Shown: positions 25,523-35,412, counted from the stretch's first letter. The stretch: DNA of 64,000 bases from Sinorhizobium meliloti 4H41 (GCF_000375585.1 NZ_AQWP01000010.1:124001-188000); one strand, 5' to 3'. Numbers and translations are program-made. The notes: generated by a model not told the origin, from the letters alone.

Positions 25523-27214
25523 TCAGGGAAGCCAGCCCGGCATCCGGGCCGGGACGCGCCCCGTCAAGGCCGCGGCGACGCAATCGGCAAGGCTGCCGAA
25601 GCGCACTGCGCGCCCGGAAAGACCGGGACCGTAATGGGCGTATTTGCCGGAGTTGGTCATGACCGCCCGGGTACGCGTCGGGAACACGGGCTCGGAGATT
25701 GAGCACCAACAGAGGTCCGGCAGCACCTGGACGCCGCTCTCCTGAAGCCGCGCGAGAATTCCCTCGCGGCGCGCCGCCGCAATGACCTCATGTCCGGCCG
25801 TGACGATCACCGCCACGTCCGGATGCCGCTTGCGGCCGTCGAGCGCCTCGGCCAGCGCCCGGCACTCGGCAAGGGACGCGTGCGGGCTGCCGATCGCCAC
25901 GAGTTCGATTTCATCCGGACCCTCGTTCAGGGCGGACCACGCAGCCGTCAATTCGTCGCGGGTGATGGTCGCATGATCCGCGTCCTCAACCGCAGCACCG
26001 CCGGCCTCCGGCGTCACGCCCTCCACATGCAGCATCGGCGCGGCCGAGGTGGTGCCGAAGGCGGCACAAAGCGCCTTCAAGTCGTCGCGCGAAGGCTCCG
26101 CCGGAGCAAGCCCGCGGATGAGCGGAATGCGATCTGGCGCCGCCCGCCCGGCGAGGTAGCCGATCAGCGGCCAGAAAGCGTCGTCGGCGCCCGCGGGCAG
26201 TTCGACGTCTATGATCCGCCGTGCCTTGCGGTGTTTGTCGAGATAGACGCCGGAGAGCGGCGCCCGTCCGGTAAGCGCGATGCAAAGGTCGAGGAAATCC
26301 GGGTGCTTCGCCGTCCGCGCACCGAGGACGCTGTTGGCGAAGATCACGGCATTGGACTCCGCCCAGGCGACGGCTTCGCCCGTTCCAGGCGCGCTGTCGA
26401 GCAGATAGGGCGAACAGGTGAAGGTCGGCCGGCAGCCCATGCGGACATAGGCATCGGCGAGCCGAGCCGCAGGGTCGCCGAAGGATGGCGGCACGCCTTG
26501 CCTCTGCCAGTTGGCGCGGTCCACGGAAATGGCATTCATCGTCGCCGGGATCCGCACCTTCGCGCCCATCTCCGCCATCTTCTCGGCAAAGATCAGGTTC
26601 GCGGGACTGGCATAGATGCAGCCGTCGATATGCGCCTGCGTCACATCCACGAGGCCCTGTGCCCCCTGCTGCGCCGCCATGGCCGAAATGATGCGCATGG
26701 CCTGCGCAACCGCGACGCCTTCCTCTCCGTCGAGCATGGCGCGGTCGCCATCGGTCAGGTCGAGCGCGGCCGTAGCGGGCGGAACGACGGGGATCGTCAG
26801 CCCCTCGGCTTCAATCGTCCTGTCACCGATCCGCGCCGTCTTCGCGCGAGCGAGCGCCGCAAAGGCTTCGGGAGCAAGACGCAGCACCGGCAGCGGGCTG
26901 GCGAACATCTCGGAAGCGATCAGCGCGCCGAGGGTCAGCACATCTTCCGGTTCGGAAAATATGAGTGCGGCCGGGCCGCGACCGGTCAGCACGAGGTCGA
27001 GCAGCACACCCGAGCCCGTGCAGGACCCGCGGCTCGACGGCATCATCAGGATGGAGCCGGTGAGCGGGACGCCATGCAGCGGGTGGTGCACGTCGATCAC
27101 GCAGCCCGTCGCGGGATCGACCCCGCCCCAGAAACTCAGCGCCTCCCCGGTCGCGATGACCGGGCCCTCGGCCGCCCCCTGAAGGATGCTGCGGGCGGGA
27201 TCGAGGCCGCTCAT
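25523..27214 (-). CDS. hypX: AcnX-type aconitase (cis-3-hydroxy-L-proline dehydratase-like), small and large domains fused
   Basis: Predicted iron-sulphur dehydratase of 563 residues. Residues 1-135 are the small AcnX domain (DUF126, with [13 protein letters not shown]) and about 150-560 the large domain (DUF521, with [16 protein letters not shown] and [13 protein letters not shown] stretches supplying cysteines). In related systems AcnX dehydrates cis-3-hydroxy-L-proline to pyrroline-2-carboxylate. The ATGA overlap with hypRE shows coupling. With HypY it would extend the pathway to 3-hydroxyproline isomers. The symbol is assigned by gene order. Confidence 0.8.
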   Translation of the reverse strand: MSGLDPARSILQGAAEGPVIATGEALSFWGGVDPATGCVIDVHHPLHGVPLTGSILMMPSSRGSCTGSGVLLDLVLTGRGPAALIFSEPEDVLTLGALIASEMFASPLPVLRLAPEAFAALARAKTARIGDRTIEAEGLTIPVVPPATAALDLTDGDRAMLDGEEGVAVAQAMRIISAMAAQQGAQGLVDVTQAHIDGCIYASPANLIFAEKMAEMGAKVRIPATMNAISVDRANWQRQGVPPSFGDPAARLADAYVRMGCRPTFTCSPYLLDSAPGTGEAVAWAESNAVIFANSVLGARTAKHPDFLDLCIALTGRAPLSGVYLDKHRKARRIIDVELPAGADDAFWPLIGYLAGRAAPDRIPLIRGLAPAEPSRDDLKALCAAFGTTSAAPMLHVEGVTPEAGGAAVEDADHATITRDELTAAWSALNEGPDEIELVAIGSPHASLAECRALAEALDGRKRHPDVAVIVTAGHEVIAAARREGILARLQESGVQVLPDLCWCSISEPVFPTRTRAVMTNSGKYAHYGPGLSGRAVRFGSLADCVAAALTGRVPARMPGWLP

Positions 27215-28212
27215 TTCACGACGAAGCCGTGGGCGAAGGGATCGCGGTCATCGATGAAGATGGTGTTGATGCCGGTCATCCGCGCCCAGCCGGCGATCGA
27301 CGGGATGATCGCATCGCGGTCGGCGACCTTCGCGGCCGCTTCGACGCGACCCTTGAAAAGCGAGCCGATGATCGACTCGTGGACGAACTCGTCGCCGACA
27401 TTCAGCTTGCCCTTGGCGGCAAGCTGCGCGATCCGGGCCGAGGTGCCGGTGCCGCAGGGCGAGCGGTCGATGGCCTTCTCGCCATAGAACACCGCGTTGC
27501 GGGCATGGGCCTCCGGCTGCGTCGGCTTGCCCGTCCACTGGATGTGGCTCAAGCCCCGGATCTCCGGGTGTTCGGGATGGACGAACTCATATTTGGCATT
27601 CAGTGCGGCCCTGAGCTTGGGGCTCCAGCCGACCAGTTCTCCCGCCGTATGGTCGGCCATGTCGCGGAAGTTCTTCTGCGGCTCGACGATGGCGTAGAAA
27701 TTGCCGCCATAGGCGACGTCGACCACGATCTCGCCCAGCCCTTCGACCTGCGCCGTCAGGCCTTCCGCATAAAGGAAGCTCGGCACGTTGGTAAGGCGCA
27801 CCTCCTCGACGAAGCGGCCCTCCTGGCGGTAGGTGATGTCCACCTTGCCCGCGGGGGCATCAATCGACAGCTTTCCCGGCTCGCGCGGGGTGATCAGGCC
27901 GTTCTCGATGCCCATGGTGATGGTGCCGATGGTGCCGTGACCGCACATCGGCAGACAGCCGGAGGTCTCGATGAAGAGCACCGCCACGTCGCAGTCGGGC
28001 CGGGTCGGCGGGTAGAGGATCGAACCCGACATCATGTCGTGGCCGCGCGGCTCGAACATGAGGCCCGTTCGGATCCAGTCGAATTCCTTCAGGAAATGCG
28101 CGCGCTTTTCCAGCATGTTCGCGCCTTCGAGACGCGGGCCCCCGCCCGAAACGAGGCGGACGGGATTTCCGCAGGTGTGGCCGTCGATGCAGGAGAAGGT
28201 GTGGGTGGCCAT
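27211..28212 (-). CDS. hypRE: 4-hydroxyproline 2-epimerase
   Basis: Cytoplasmic cofactor-free epimerase of 333 residues that converts trans-4-hydroxy-L-proline to cis-4-hydroxy-D-proline. Both catalytic cysteines are visible: Cys90 in PMCGHGT and Cys253 in DRSPCGTG. Length and motifs fit the 4-hydroxyproline epimerase branch. I chose ATG at 28210-28212 ([11 protein letters not shown]), the normal family start. It lies 14 bp after hypO and overlaps hypX by four bases. Confidence 0.92.
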   Translation of the reverse strand: MATHTFSCIDGHTCGNPVRLVSGGGPRLEGANMLEKRAHFLKEFDWIRTGLMFEPRGHDMMSGSILYPPTRPDCDVAVLFIETSGCLPMCGHGTIGTITMGIENGLITPREPGKLSIDAPAGKVDITYRQEGRFVEEVRLTNVPSFLYAEGLTAQVEGLGEIVVDVAYGGNFYAIVEPQKNFRDMADHTAGELVGWSPKLRAALNAKYEFVHPEHPEIRGLSHIQWTGKPTQPEAHARNAVFYGEKAIDRSPCGTGTSARIAQLAAKGKLNVGDEFVHESIIGSLFKGRVEAAAKVADRDAIIPSIAGWARMTGINTIFIDDRDPFAHGFVVK

Positions 28213-28226
28213 GGTCGAAACCTCTG

Positions 28227-29468
28227 TCAGAATCTTTGCGGCGAAAAGGGTGCAATGTCGATGGCCGGAGTCCGGCCCGTCAAGAGATCGGCGACGATCC
28301 TGGCCGTCCCCGCCGATTGGGTGAGCCCGAGATGGCCGTGACCGAAGGCGAAGATCACCCGCGGCGTCGCGCGGGCGCGGCCGATGGCCGGCAGGCTGTC
28401 GGGCAGCGACGGCCGGAAGCCCATCCACTGCACCCCGCCTTCCGGTTTCAAGCCGGGCAGGAAGGCCTGCGCCTTCTTCAGCATCGCTTCCGAGCGGCGG
28501 TAGTTCGGCGGCAGGTCGAGCCCGCCGAGCTCGACCGCACCGCCGACCCGGATACCGGTCGACAGCCGTGTCACGACGAAGCCATGGCCGCCGAAGGTGA
28601 TCTGCGTGCGCAGGTCGAACGCGTCGGCGGGAAGCGTCGTATTGTAGCCGCGCTCGGTTTCGAGCGGAATGCTTTCGCCGAGCGTGCGCGCAACCCGGTG
28701 CGAGAATGCGCCTGCCGAGAGAACCACCTGTGCCGCCCGCCGGGCCCTGCCGTCGGCGCTCAGGACTTCAACCGCCCCGTCGACCGGCTTCAGCGCAATG
28801 ACCTCCGCGCGCTCGATCACCCCGCCGATCGTGCGGAAATGGTCGGCAAGGGCAAGCGTATAGAGCTTCGGATCGGCGATCGAGTACCAGCCGGGCGTGA
28901 AGGTGGCGTGGGTGAAGCGCGCCGCCAGGCCCGGCTGGATCTCGGCAACGCCTGCGGCATCGAGATGGCGGAACTCGATCCCATGATCCGCGCGCGCCTT
29001 CCAGCCGGCAAGCGACGCCTTGAATTCCGCCTCTCCCTCATAGACCTGGAGGTTGCCTTCCTTGCGCAGCATGGGCGCCGTGCCGGTTGCTCCGAGGAAC
29101 GGCTCGAGTTCCGCTTTCGACAGGTCCATCAGCGCGGTCTGGGCCGCGGTCGAATGCGCCACGCGGGCCGGCTGACAAGCACGCCAGAAGCGGAACATCC
29201 ATGGCGCGATCTTCAGCGCATAGGCGGGCGGCACGGTAAGCGGTCCGAGCGGATCCAGGAGCCATTTCGGCGCCTTTTTCAGGATGCCGGGCGAGGCAAG
29301 CGGAAGGATATCGGTGAAGGCGAATGCCCCGGCATTGCCGGCGGAAGCGCCGGCCGCCGGCCCCTCGCGGTCCAGAACGGTGACCGACAGGCCGCTGGCC
29401 ACGGCGGCAATCGCAGCCGATAGGCCGACGACCCCCGCGCCGATCACGATGACGTCCGATTCGGCCAT
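28227..29468 (-). CDS. hypO: D-hydroxyproline dehydrogenase (FAD, DAO family)
   Basis: Flavoprotein of 413 residues. The FAD motif VIGAGVVGLSAA lies at residues 8-19 and the DAO fold continues to the C-terminal GFRPSLPDSLPAIGRA stretch. In S. meliloti, HypO oxidises cis-4-hydroxy-D-proline to pyrroline-4-hydroxy-2-carboxylate and also acts on D-proline. Its ATG follows the hypQ stop with no gap (TAAATG). A DAO-family relative lies at 59254-60384. Confidence 0.9.
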   Translation of the reverse strand: MAESDVIVIGAGVVGLSAAIAAVASGLSVTVLDREGPAAGASAGNAGAFAFTDILPLASPGILKKAPKWLLDPLGPLTVPPAYALKIAPWMFRFWRACQPARVAHSTAAQTALMDLSKAELEPFLGATGTAPMLRKEGNLQVYEGEAEFKASLAGWKARADHGIEFRHLDAAGVAEIQPGLAARFTHATFTPGWYSIADPKLYTLALADHFRTIGGVIERAEVIALKPVDGAVEVLSADGRARRAAQVVLSAGAFSHRVARTLGESIPLETERGYNTTLPADAFDLRTQITFGGHGFVVTRLSTGIRVGGAVELGGLDLPPNYRRSEAMLKKAQAFLPGLKPEGGVQWMGFRPSLPDSLPAIGRARATPRVIFAFGHGHLGLTQSAGTARIVADLLTGRTPAIDIAPFSPQRF

Positions 29469-30191
29469 TTATCGTACGCTCGCCAGGAACTTCTGCGTCT
29501 CGGGGTTCTGCGGCGAGGCGAAAATCTGATCGGGCGAGCCGATCTCGGCCATGATCCCCTGATGGAAGAAGGCCACGCGATCCGACACGTCGCGGGCAAA
29601 GGTCATTTCGTGGGTAACGCAGATCATCGTCATTCCCTCTTCCGCCAGCATCTTCAGCGTGTCGAGCACCTCGCCGACCAGCATCGGATCGAGCGCCGAA
29701 GTCACCTCGTCGAACAGCATATATTCCGGCGACATGGCAAGCGCCCGGGCGATCGCCATGCGCTGCTGCTGGCCGCCCGACATGCGGTTCGGATAGACCT
29801 TGAGCTTCTCGCCGAGACCGACGTGGGTCAACTGCTTCACCGCAATCTCCTCGGCCTTGTCCTTCGAGAGGCCGAGCACCTTGCGCGGGGCGAGCATGAC
29901 GTTTTCCAGCACGGTCAGATGCGGGAAGGCGTTCCATTGCTGGAACACGATCCCGACCTTGCGGCGCAGCCTGTTGAGATCGGTGCCCTTGGCATGGACA
30001 TCGGTCCCGTCGATCACGATCCGGCCGGAGTCGATCGGCTCGAGCCCGTTGATGCAGGTGAGCAGCGTCGACTTGCCGGAGCCGGAGCCGCCGATGATGG
30101 TGACCACCTCGCCCTTTTCGACGGTCAGGTCGATGCCCTTGAGAACCTCCAGCGAGCTGAAGGATTTGCGGACGTTTTCGATCTCAATCAT
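29469..30191 (-). CDS. hypQ: Hydroxyproline ABC transporter ATP-binding protein
   Basis: ATPase of 240 residues of the polar-amino-acid type. Walker A is IGGSGSGKST, the signature MSGGQQQRMA, Walker [13 protein letters not shown], switch VTHEMTFA. The ATG at 30189-30191 gives the usual MIEIENVRKSF start and overlaps the hypP stop by eight bases. It powers the HypMNPQ importer for trans-4-hydroxy-L-proline. Confidence 0.92.
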   Translation of the reverse strand: MIEIENVRKSFSSLEVLKGIDLTVEKGEVVTIIGGSGSGKSTLLTCINGLEPIDSGRIVIDGTDVHAKGTDLNRLRRKVGIVFQQWNAFPHLTVLENVMLAPRKVLGLSKDKAEEIAVKQLTHVGLGEKLKVYPNRMSGGQQQRMAIARALAMSPEYMLFDEVTSALDPMLVGEVLDTLKMLAEEGMTMICVTHEMTFARDVSDRVAFFHQGIMAEIGSPDQIFASPQNPETQKFLASVR

Positions 30192-30837
30192 TGGGGGACC
30201 ACCGTTTTTCGAGATACCCGCCAAGCCGGGCGACGGGGAAGCTGAGGAGGAAGTAGATGGCGCCGCAGATCAGCAGAATGAAGAGCGGCTCCTGCAGACG
30301 CGTGACCAGTATCTGCGAGGCACGCAAGAGCTCGACCAGGCCGAGCCAGAGCACCAGTGCGGAGTCCTTCATCACGCCGAGCGTCAGGCCTATCCACGAC
30401 GGAAGCGAGACCCGGGTGGCAAGCGGCGCCACGATGTAGCGCATGTCCTGCCACCAGGTCATGCCGAGGGAGCGCGCCGCACGGCGGGTCGTCACCGGCA
30501 CCGACGAAATTCCGCCGCGCACGATCTCCGCGCAGAACGCCGCCGTGTAGAGCGAAAGCACCACGCCGGAGGTGGTGAATGGGCCCCAGCCGAGCTTGGC
30601 GATCGACTGGAAGGCATTGCCGAGCACGAGCTGGATCAGGAGCGGTACCGAGCGGAACACGTCGAGCAGCAAGGTCATCGGTGCCGACCAATAGGGTCCG
30701 ATCTGGAACCGGATCACTCCGAAGAGGATGCCGAGAACGGTGCCGGCGGTGACGGCGACGGCGGTGACCGCCAGCGTCATTCCGGCGCCTTGCGCAAGAA
30801 AGGCGAGATCGTTCCAGGTGAGGGCAGTATCAAACAT
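30184..30837 (-). CDS. hypP: Hydroxyproline ABC transporter permease
   Basis: Inner-membrane permease of 217 residues, about five membrane segments, with RSVPLLIQLVLGN and the EAA loop RRAARSLGMTWWQDMRYIVAP. It is the second of two permeases, 12 bp after hypN. The pair should form a heterodimeric channel. Confidence 0.9.
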   Translation of the reverse strand: MFDTALTWNDLAFLAQGAGMTLAVTAVAVTAGTVLGILFGVIRFQIGPYWSAPMTLLLDVFRSVPLLIQLVLGNAFQSIAKLGWGPFTTSGVVLSLYTAAFCAEIVRGGISSVPVTTRRAARSLGMTWWQDMRYIVAPLATRVSLPSWIGLTLGVMKDSALVLWLGLVELLRASQILVTRLQEPLFILLICGAIYFLLSFPVARLGGYLEKRWSPND

Positions 30838-30849
30838 CTCTCACCCCTC

Positions 30850-31515
30850 TCAGTAGCGGAACATGCGCCAGGCGAAAGCCCGGGCTGCAAGCGTGACCGC
30901 TTTGGCGATCAGGTAGTAGATCACCGCAGCGAGCGCGAAGAATTCGAATGTGCGGAAGGAGCGGGCATTCAGCTCCTGCGTGATGCCGGCCAGGTCGGTG
31001 TTCATGCCGACGGTGACGCCCAGCGACGTCATCAGGATGGCCCAGACCATCTGGTTGGTCGCGGGCAGGAAGGCCACGCGCAGCATCTGCGGCAGAACGA
31101 TCAGCCGGAACGCCTGCAGCGAGGTCATGCCGAGCGACCGGCCCGCCCGGGCCTGCGTATCCGGAATGGCCTTGAGCGCGCCGCGGAAGTTCTCGGCAAG
31201 ATAGCCCGCATTGTTGAAGGCGATCCCGACCAGAAGCGCCGTATAGGGGCTCAGGTGGATCCCGAAATTGCCGAGGCCGAAATGGGCCATGTAGATCTGG
31301 AACAGCGCCGGCGTGTTTCGCGCGACCTCGACCCAGGTCGTGGCGATGCCGCCAAGGATACGGCTGCCGGACAGGCGGAACACGGTGAGCGCGATCGCGC
31401 AGGCGACGCCGATGACCATCGACAGCACCGCGACCTGCAGCGTGACCACCGCGCCATCCAGCATCTGCGGCAGCGCCCTTAGCGCCTGATTCCAGTGGAA
31501 GGTGTAGTTGAACAT
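30850..31515 (-). CDS. hypN: Hydroxyproline ABC transporter permease
   Basis: Inner-membrane permease of 221 residues. It has the polar-amino-acid hallmark WVEVARNTPALFQIY and the EAA loop AGRSLGMTSLQAFRLIVLP. I chose ATG at 31513-31515 (MFNYTFHWNQ), which matches the length of HypP; an upstream ATG adds a charged, unlikely N-terminus. Confidence 0.9.
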   Translation of the reverse strand: MFNYTFHWNQALRALPQMLDGAVVTLQVAVLSMVIGVACAIALTVFRLSGSRILGGIATTWVEVARNTPALFQIYMAHFGLGNFGIHLSPYTALLVGIAFNNAGYLAENFRGALKAIPDTQARAGRSLGMTSLQAFRLIVLPQMLRVAFLPATNQMVWAILMTSLGVTVGMNTDLAGITQELNARSFRTFEFFALAAVIYYLIAKAVTLAARAFAWRMFRY

Positions 31516-31541
31516 TCCCGTCTCACCCCTCGGAATGCAGC

Positions 31542-31567
31542 GACGGCGCGGGTTGCCCCGCACCGTC
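31542..31567 (-). promoter_or_regulatory. Hairpin after hypM
   Basis: GACGG-C-GCGGG and CCCGC-A-CCGTC form a 10-bp stem with one internal mismatch around a 4-nt loop, 15 nt after the hypM stop and before hypN. It is likely to protect the binding-protein mRNA or reduce read-through. Confidence 0.6.
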
Positions 31568-31581
31568 AGACGATCCCCGGA

Positions 31582-32388
31582 TCAGCGGTAAACGCCGTTC
31601 ACCGACAGGGACGGAGCCTCGCCACCGACCCACTTCTCGTAGAGTTCGGCATAGCGGCCGGTGCGGACCTGCTGATTGACGAACAGGTTGAGGTAGTTGA
31701 GGAAGCCGTATTCCTCGCGGTTGGTGAAGAGGGCCACGTAGTCGATGTCGAAGGGCGCCTTGTCGACCACGGAGATGCCGGGGAACTTGCCGCCCTTGAC
31801 GTTGGACTGCGCGACCGTCGAGGTAGAGACGGTGGCGTCGAGCTGGCCCTGGCTCAGCGCCAGGAAGACGTCGGCCTGCGTCTGGTAGGGGCGGAACTCG
31901 CCCTCGCCCCAGGCCTTGACCTGGTTTTCGAGTGCGATTGCCTCATAGGTGCCGGCGGTGGCGCCCACCACCTTGCCCTTCATGTCTTCGAAGGACTTGA
32001 TGCCGGACTTCTCGTTGGCGGTTACCGCCATTTCGAAGGCAAAGTAGGGCACCGTCATCCCGACGGTCTTGGCGCGCTCGAGCGTATCGGAGGTGGAGGC
32101 GACACCCACATCGACACGGCCGGACATCAGCGCCGGGATGCGCTCGGGAAACGGCGTCTCGACGATCTCGGCGGTGACGCCGAGCGCCTTGGCCAGATCG
32201 TTGCAGTAATCCACGTCGAAGCCGATCGGTTCGTTGTTCTCGTCGCGCGAGCCCATCGGCGGGAAGTCGAGCACCACGGCGCAGCGCAGCGTTCCCGAAG
32301 CGATGATGTCGTCCAGCTTGTCGGCATGGGCGGGGCTCGTCAGAGCGGTGGCGGCAACGAGGCCGAAGGCGAGGACCGAGGTCTTCAT
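31582..32388 (-). CDS. hypM: Hydroxyproline ABC transporter substrate-binding protein
   Basis: Periplasmic binding protein of 268 residues. A Sec signal peptide (MKTSVLAFGLVAATALT) is probably cut after AHA near residue 23. The signature GFDVDYCNDLAKALGV near residue 59 is typical of polar-amino-acid binding proteins. GGGAGAG precedes the chosen ATG at 32386-32388. It is first in the hypMNPQO(RE)XY operon; candidate HypR sites lie about 90 bp upstream. Confidence 0.92.
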   Translation of the reverse strand: MKTSVLAFGLVAATALTSPAHADKLDDIIASGTLRCAVVLDFPPMGSRDENNEPIGFDVDYCNDLAKALGVTAEIVETPFPERIPALMSGRVDVGVASTSDTLERAKTVGMTVPYFAFEMAVTANEKSGIKSFEDMKGKVVGATAGTYEAIALENQVKAWGEGEFRPYQTQADVFLALSQGQLDATVSTSTVAQSNVKGGKFPGISVVDKAPFDIDYVALFTNREEYGFLNYLNLFVNQQVRTGRYAELYEKWVGGEAPSLSVNGVYR

Positions 32389-32479
32389 TCTTGTTCTCTC
32401 CCTTGAGTTGGCCGATCGGTGTGACGGCGCGCGCACTATTCCGCGTTGGAGAGCACAAATCAATTTAAAAATACAATTA

Positions 32480-32496
32480 GTATACAAAACGTATAT
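32480..32496. promoter_or_regulatory. Candidate HypR operator upstream of hypM
   Basis: GTATAC-N5-GTATAT: two half-elements whose starts are exactly 11 bp apart. The same spacing and sequence (GTATAC-N5-GTATGC) occurs upstream of hypS at 34269-34285. The flanks give AGTATACAAA, related to the TTGTNNACAA palindromes before hypD and hypR. Confidence 0.5.
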
Positions 32497-32512
32497 AACA
32501 GGACGCCTTTTC

Positions 32513-32557
32513 GCAATGAAAAGGGGCTTTCCCTTGTGGAAAAGCCCCTTTCATTGC
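32513..32557 (-). terminator. Intrinsic terminator after hypH
   Basis: Two long arms, GCAATGAAAAGGGGCTTT and AAAGCCCCTTTCATTGC, pair almost perfectly (one extra A) around a 10-nt loop. On the minus strand the inner stem ends in CCCCTTTT, a normal intrinsic terminator for hypH. It isolates hypH from the hypM promoter. Confidence 0.75.
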
Positions 32558-32574
32558 GCGGTCGACGGACTGGA

Positions 32575-34092
32575 TCAGCCGAGGAAGTCCTCGGGCAGCA
32601 GCTCTTCCGGCATGTTCTGGTAAGCCACGGGACGCAGGAAACGTCGAATCGACATGGTGCCGACGCTGGTTGCGCCGAAATTGGTCGAGGCCGGATAGGG
32701 GCCGCCATGCACCATCGAATCGACGACTTCAACCCCGGTCGGGAAGCCGTTGACCAGCACACGGCCCGCCTTGCGCTCGAGCACCGGACGCAGACGGCGC
32801 GCCGTCTCCAGGTCGCCCGCATCCATATGGATGGTTGCGGTCAGCTGGCCCTGGAAGCCGCGCGCGAGCTCTTCCATTTCGGCCGCCGATCCCACTCGAA
32901 CCACGAGTCCAAGCGGACCGAATACCTCTTCGCCGAGCGCATGGTCGGCCAGGAATTGCGCGCCCGTCGTTTCGAAGAGATTGGGCGATGCGTCACGGCC
33001 GGATGACTCGGTCGCAAGCAGCGGTTTCACGGCGTTGCGCGTCGCAAAGCGCGCCTGACCGTCGCGGTAGGCCTTGGCGATACCGTCCGTCAGCATGGTT
33101 TGCGGTGCCACCTTGGCAAGCGCCTCGACGGCGGCGGTGGTGAAGCGGTCGGCATCCGCACCTTCGGTGACGACGGCGATGCCGGGATTGGTGCAGAACT
33201 GCCCGGCGCCCATGGTGAGCGAACCGGCCCATCCCTGCCCAAGCGTTTCCGCCCGTGCCTTCAACGCTTCCGGCAGCAGGAACATCGGGTTGACCGAGCC
33301 GAGCTCGCCGAAGAACGGGATCGGTTCGGGGCGCGCTGCGCAAAGATCGAACAGGGCACGTCCGCCGGCAAGCGACCCGGTGAAGCCGACGGCTTTGATG
33401 TTGGGATGCTGCACCAGCGCATGACCAACGTCGCGGCTACCGCCCTGGATCAGCGAGAATACGCCGGGATGAACACCCGTCTTGCGGATCGCTGCGTCGA
33501 CGGCCTCGGCGACGATCTCGCCGGTGCCGGGATGCGCCGAATGGCCCTTTACCACTACGGGGCAGCCCGCCGCGAGCGCCGCGGCCGTATCGCCGCCGGC
33601 GGTCGAAAAGGCGAGCGGGAAATTCGAGGCGCCGAAGACGGCGACCGGACCGACGGGGCGCTGGACCAGCCGTATCTCCTGACGGGGCGCCGGCTGACGC
33701 TCGGGCAGCGCCGCATCGACGCGCCGGTCGAGATAATCACCCTTTTCGATATGATCGGCAAAGAGCCTGAGCTGGCCGGTCGTGCGGCCGCGTTCGCCGT
33801 TGAGCCGCGCCTCGGGCAGGCCGGTTTCCTGGCTGCCGATCTCGGTAATCGCCTCCGCCCGGGCCTCGATCTCGTCGGCGATGGCGCGCAGGAAGGCGGC
33901 GCGCTCCTTGCGCGAGGAATAGCCATAGGTCCAGAAGGCTTCCTCGGCCGCCTCGCAGGCCCGGTTCACCAGCTCTACGGTGCCGACGGCAAAATCATGC
34001 GCCGGGCCATGCGCCGGAGCCGAGGCGAAGGTGCCTGCCCCATCGAGCCATTCGCCCGCGACGAGGTGTTTTCCTTTGGGGGTGAAAATCAT
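32575..34092 (-). CDS. hypH: 2-oxoglutarate semialdehyde dehydrogenase
   Basis: NAD(P)-dependent aldehyde dehydrogenase of 505 residues, cytoplasmic. It performs the last step of hydroxyproline breakdown, 2-oxoglutarate semialdehyde to 2-oxoglutarate. Family features: FGASNFPLAFSTAGGDTA, GFTGSLAGGRAL (coenzyme), the catalytic Glu in FFGELGSVNP and the catalytic Cys in GAGQFCTNPG. I chose ATG at 34090-34092 (MIFTPKG) with GGAAAG upstream. It is transcribed alone, toward a strong terminator. The symbol follows S. meliloti usage, where HypH has this activity. Confidence 0.9.
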   Translation of the reverse strand: MIFTPKGKHLVAGEWLDGAGTFASAPAHGPAHDFAVGTVELVNRACEAAEEAFWTYGYSSRKERAAFLRAIADEIEARAEAITEIGSQETGLPEARLNGERGRTTGQLRLFADHIEKGDYLDRRVDAALPERQPAPRQEIRLVQRPVGPVAVFGASNFPLAFSTAGGDTAAALAAGCPVVVKGHSAHPGTGEIVAEAVDAAIRKTGVHPGVFSLIQGGSRDVGHALVQHPNIKAVGFTGSLAGGRALFDLCAARPEPIPFFGELGSVNPMFLLPEALKARAETLGQGWAGSLTMGAGQFCTNPGIAVVTEGADADRFTTAAVEALAKVAPQTMLTDGIAKAYRDGQARFATRNAVKPLLATESSGRDASPNLFETTGAQFLADHALGEEVFGPLGLVVRVGSAAEMEELARGFQGQLTATIHMDAGDLETARRLRPVLERKAGRVLVNGFPTGVEVVDSMVHGGPYPASTNFGATSVGTMSIRRFLRPVAYQNMPEELLPEDFLG

Positions 34093-34268
34093 CTGACTTT
34101 CCTTTCTCTGGATCACAATGACCCTGGTCGATTCGGCACAAGATCATAAAACGCGTCAATTCCCGTAACGAAACGGGGATTGCCGGCGGAAATTCGCATA
34201 CACTCTCCTCGCCCGTTGCGGAACCGTTACCTTCCGGCGAACAGACGAATTGCACTTGCCGGGGGTTT

Positions 34269-34285
34269 GTATACTCTATGTATGC
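34269..34285. promoter_or_regulatory. Candidate HypR operator upstream of hypS
   Basis: GTATAC-N5-GTATGC in the 243-bp divergent gap between hypH and hypS, 51 bp before the hypS ATG. It repeats the 11-bp-spaced pattern seen upstream of hypM. The rest of the gap contains no gene. Confidence 0.5.
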
Positions 34286-34335
34286 AGAACATCAACCGCC
34301 TGCCCCTGAATCAGGCCTAGCACGAGAGAGACGAC

Positions 34336-35373
34336 ATGAGCGAGACAACCACCCTGACGACCACCGCGCTTCAGGAGCGCGTCGAGGCGATCTTCCGCAA
34401 GGGCGGCCTTAACGTGGTCCAGGCGGGCGCTCTCGCCCGGGTGATCGTCGCCGGCGAACGCGATGCCTGCAAGTCGCACGGCATCTACAGGATCGAGGGC
34501 GCGCTGCGCACGGTCAAAGCCGGCAAGGTCAAGCCCGACGCCGAGCCGGAAATCGTCGCGCAGGAAGCCTCGGCGATCGTCAAGGTGAATGCCAGGGGCG
34601 GTTTCGCCAATCCCGCCTTCGAACTCGGTCTGCCGGTGCTTGCCGAGCGTGCCCGCAAGCACGGCATCGCCGCACTGGCCATCAACGACTGCACGCATTT
34701 TTCGGCGCTCTGGCCGGAGGCGGAGGCGCTCACGGGAGAAGGGCTTGCCGGGCTCGTCATGTGCCCGAGCTATGCCACGGTCGCACCGACCGGCGGCAAC
34801 AAGCCGTTGCTCGGCACCAACCCCTTCGCCTTCGGCTGGCCGCGCGCGGGCAAGCCGCCCTACGTCTTCGACTTCGCGACTTCGGTCGCGGCCCGGGGCG
34901 AGATCGAGTTGCACCGCAGGGCGGGTAAAGCGCTGCCCGAAGGCTGGGCCATCGATGCGCAAGGCAATCCGACGACCGACCCGGAGGCTGCGCTCGCGGG
35001 CGCCATGCTGCCCTTCGGCGGACACAAGGGCTCGGCCATCGGCACGATGATCGAACTGCTGGCGGGCATCATGATCGGCGACCTGACCAGCCCCGAAGTG
35101 CTCGACTATCTCGGCACCACGACGCTCGCACCCTTCCATGGCGAACTCATCGTCGCCTTCTCCCCGGAGGCTTTCGCCGCCGGCCGTCCAGGCGACCCCT
35201 TCGCCCGGGCCGAGCTGCTGTTCGAAGCGATCGTCGGCCAGGGCGCCCGCCTGCCTTCGCAGCGCCGCTTTGCCGCCCGAGCGAAGTCGGAGGCCGAGGG
35301 CATCACGCTGAGCGCGGCCGAGATCGAGCAGCTCGACCGGCTGCTTGCGCTCGGACTCGACGCCGTGGCGTGA
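34336..35373 (+). CDS. hypS: Pyrroline-2-carboxylate reductase (malate/L-lactate dehydrogenase family)
   Basis: Predicted NADPH-dependent reductase of 345 residues, of the LDH2/MDH2 family that is unrelated to classical lactate dehydrogenases. Markers are SHGIYRIEGAL near residue 47, NDCTHFSALWPEAE near residue 116, LLGTNPFAFGWPR and the late GGHKGSAIGTMIELL. In S. meliloti HypS reduces delta-1-pyrroline-2-carboxylate to L-proline, which also explains use of D-proline. Pyrroline-2-carboxylate would also be the product of HypX and HypY, so this enzyme may join those branches to proline catabolism. It is divergent from hypH. Confidence 0.85.
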   Translation: MSETTTLTTTALQERVEAIFRKGGLNVVQAGALARVIVAGERDACKSHGIYRIEGALRTVKAGKVKPDAEPEIVAQEASAIVKVNARGGFANPAFELGLPVLAERARKHGIAALAINDCTHFSALWPEAEALTGEGLAGLVMCPSYATVAPTGGNKPLLGTNPFAFGWPRAGKPPYVFDFATSVAARGEIELHRRAGKALPEGWAIDAQGNPTTDPEAALAGAMLPFGGHKGSAIGTMIELLAGIMIGDLTSPEVLDYLGTTTLAPFHGELIVAFSPEAFAAGRPGDPFARAELLFEAIVGQGARLPSQRRFAARAKSEAEGITLSAAEIEQLDRLLALGLDAVA

Positions 35374-35412
35374 TCCTCGGCGGGCACTCTTCCACCCTCC
35401 TGTGGCAAGCAT

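Noticed and set aside
25790-27487. Plus-strand open frame opposite hypX
   Set aside because: It mirrors a well-supported coding region and shows no domain.
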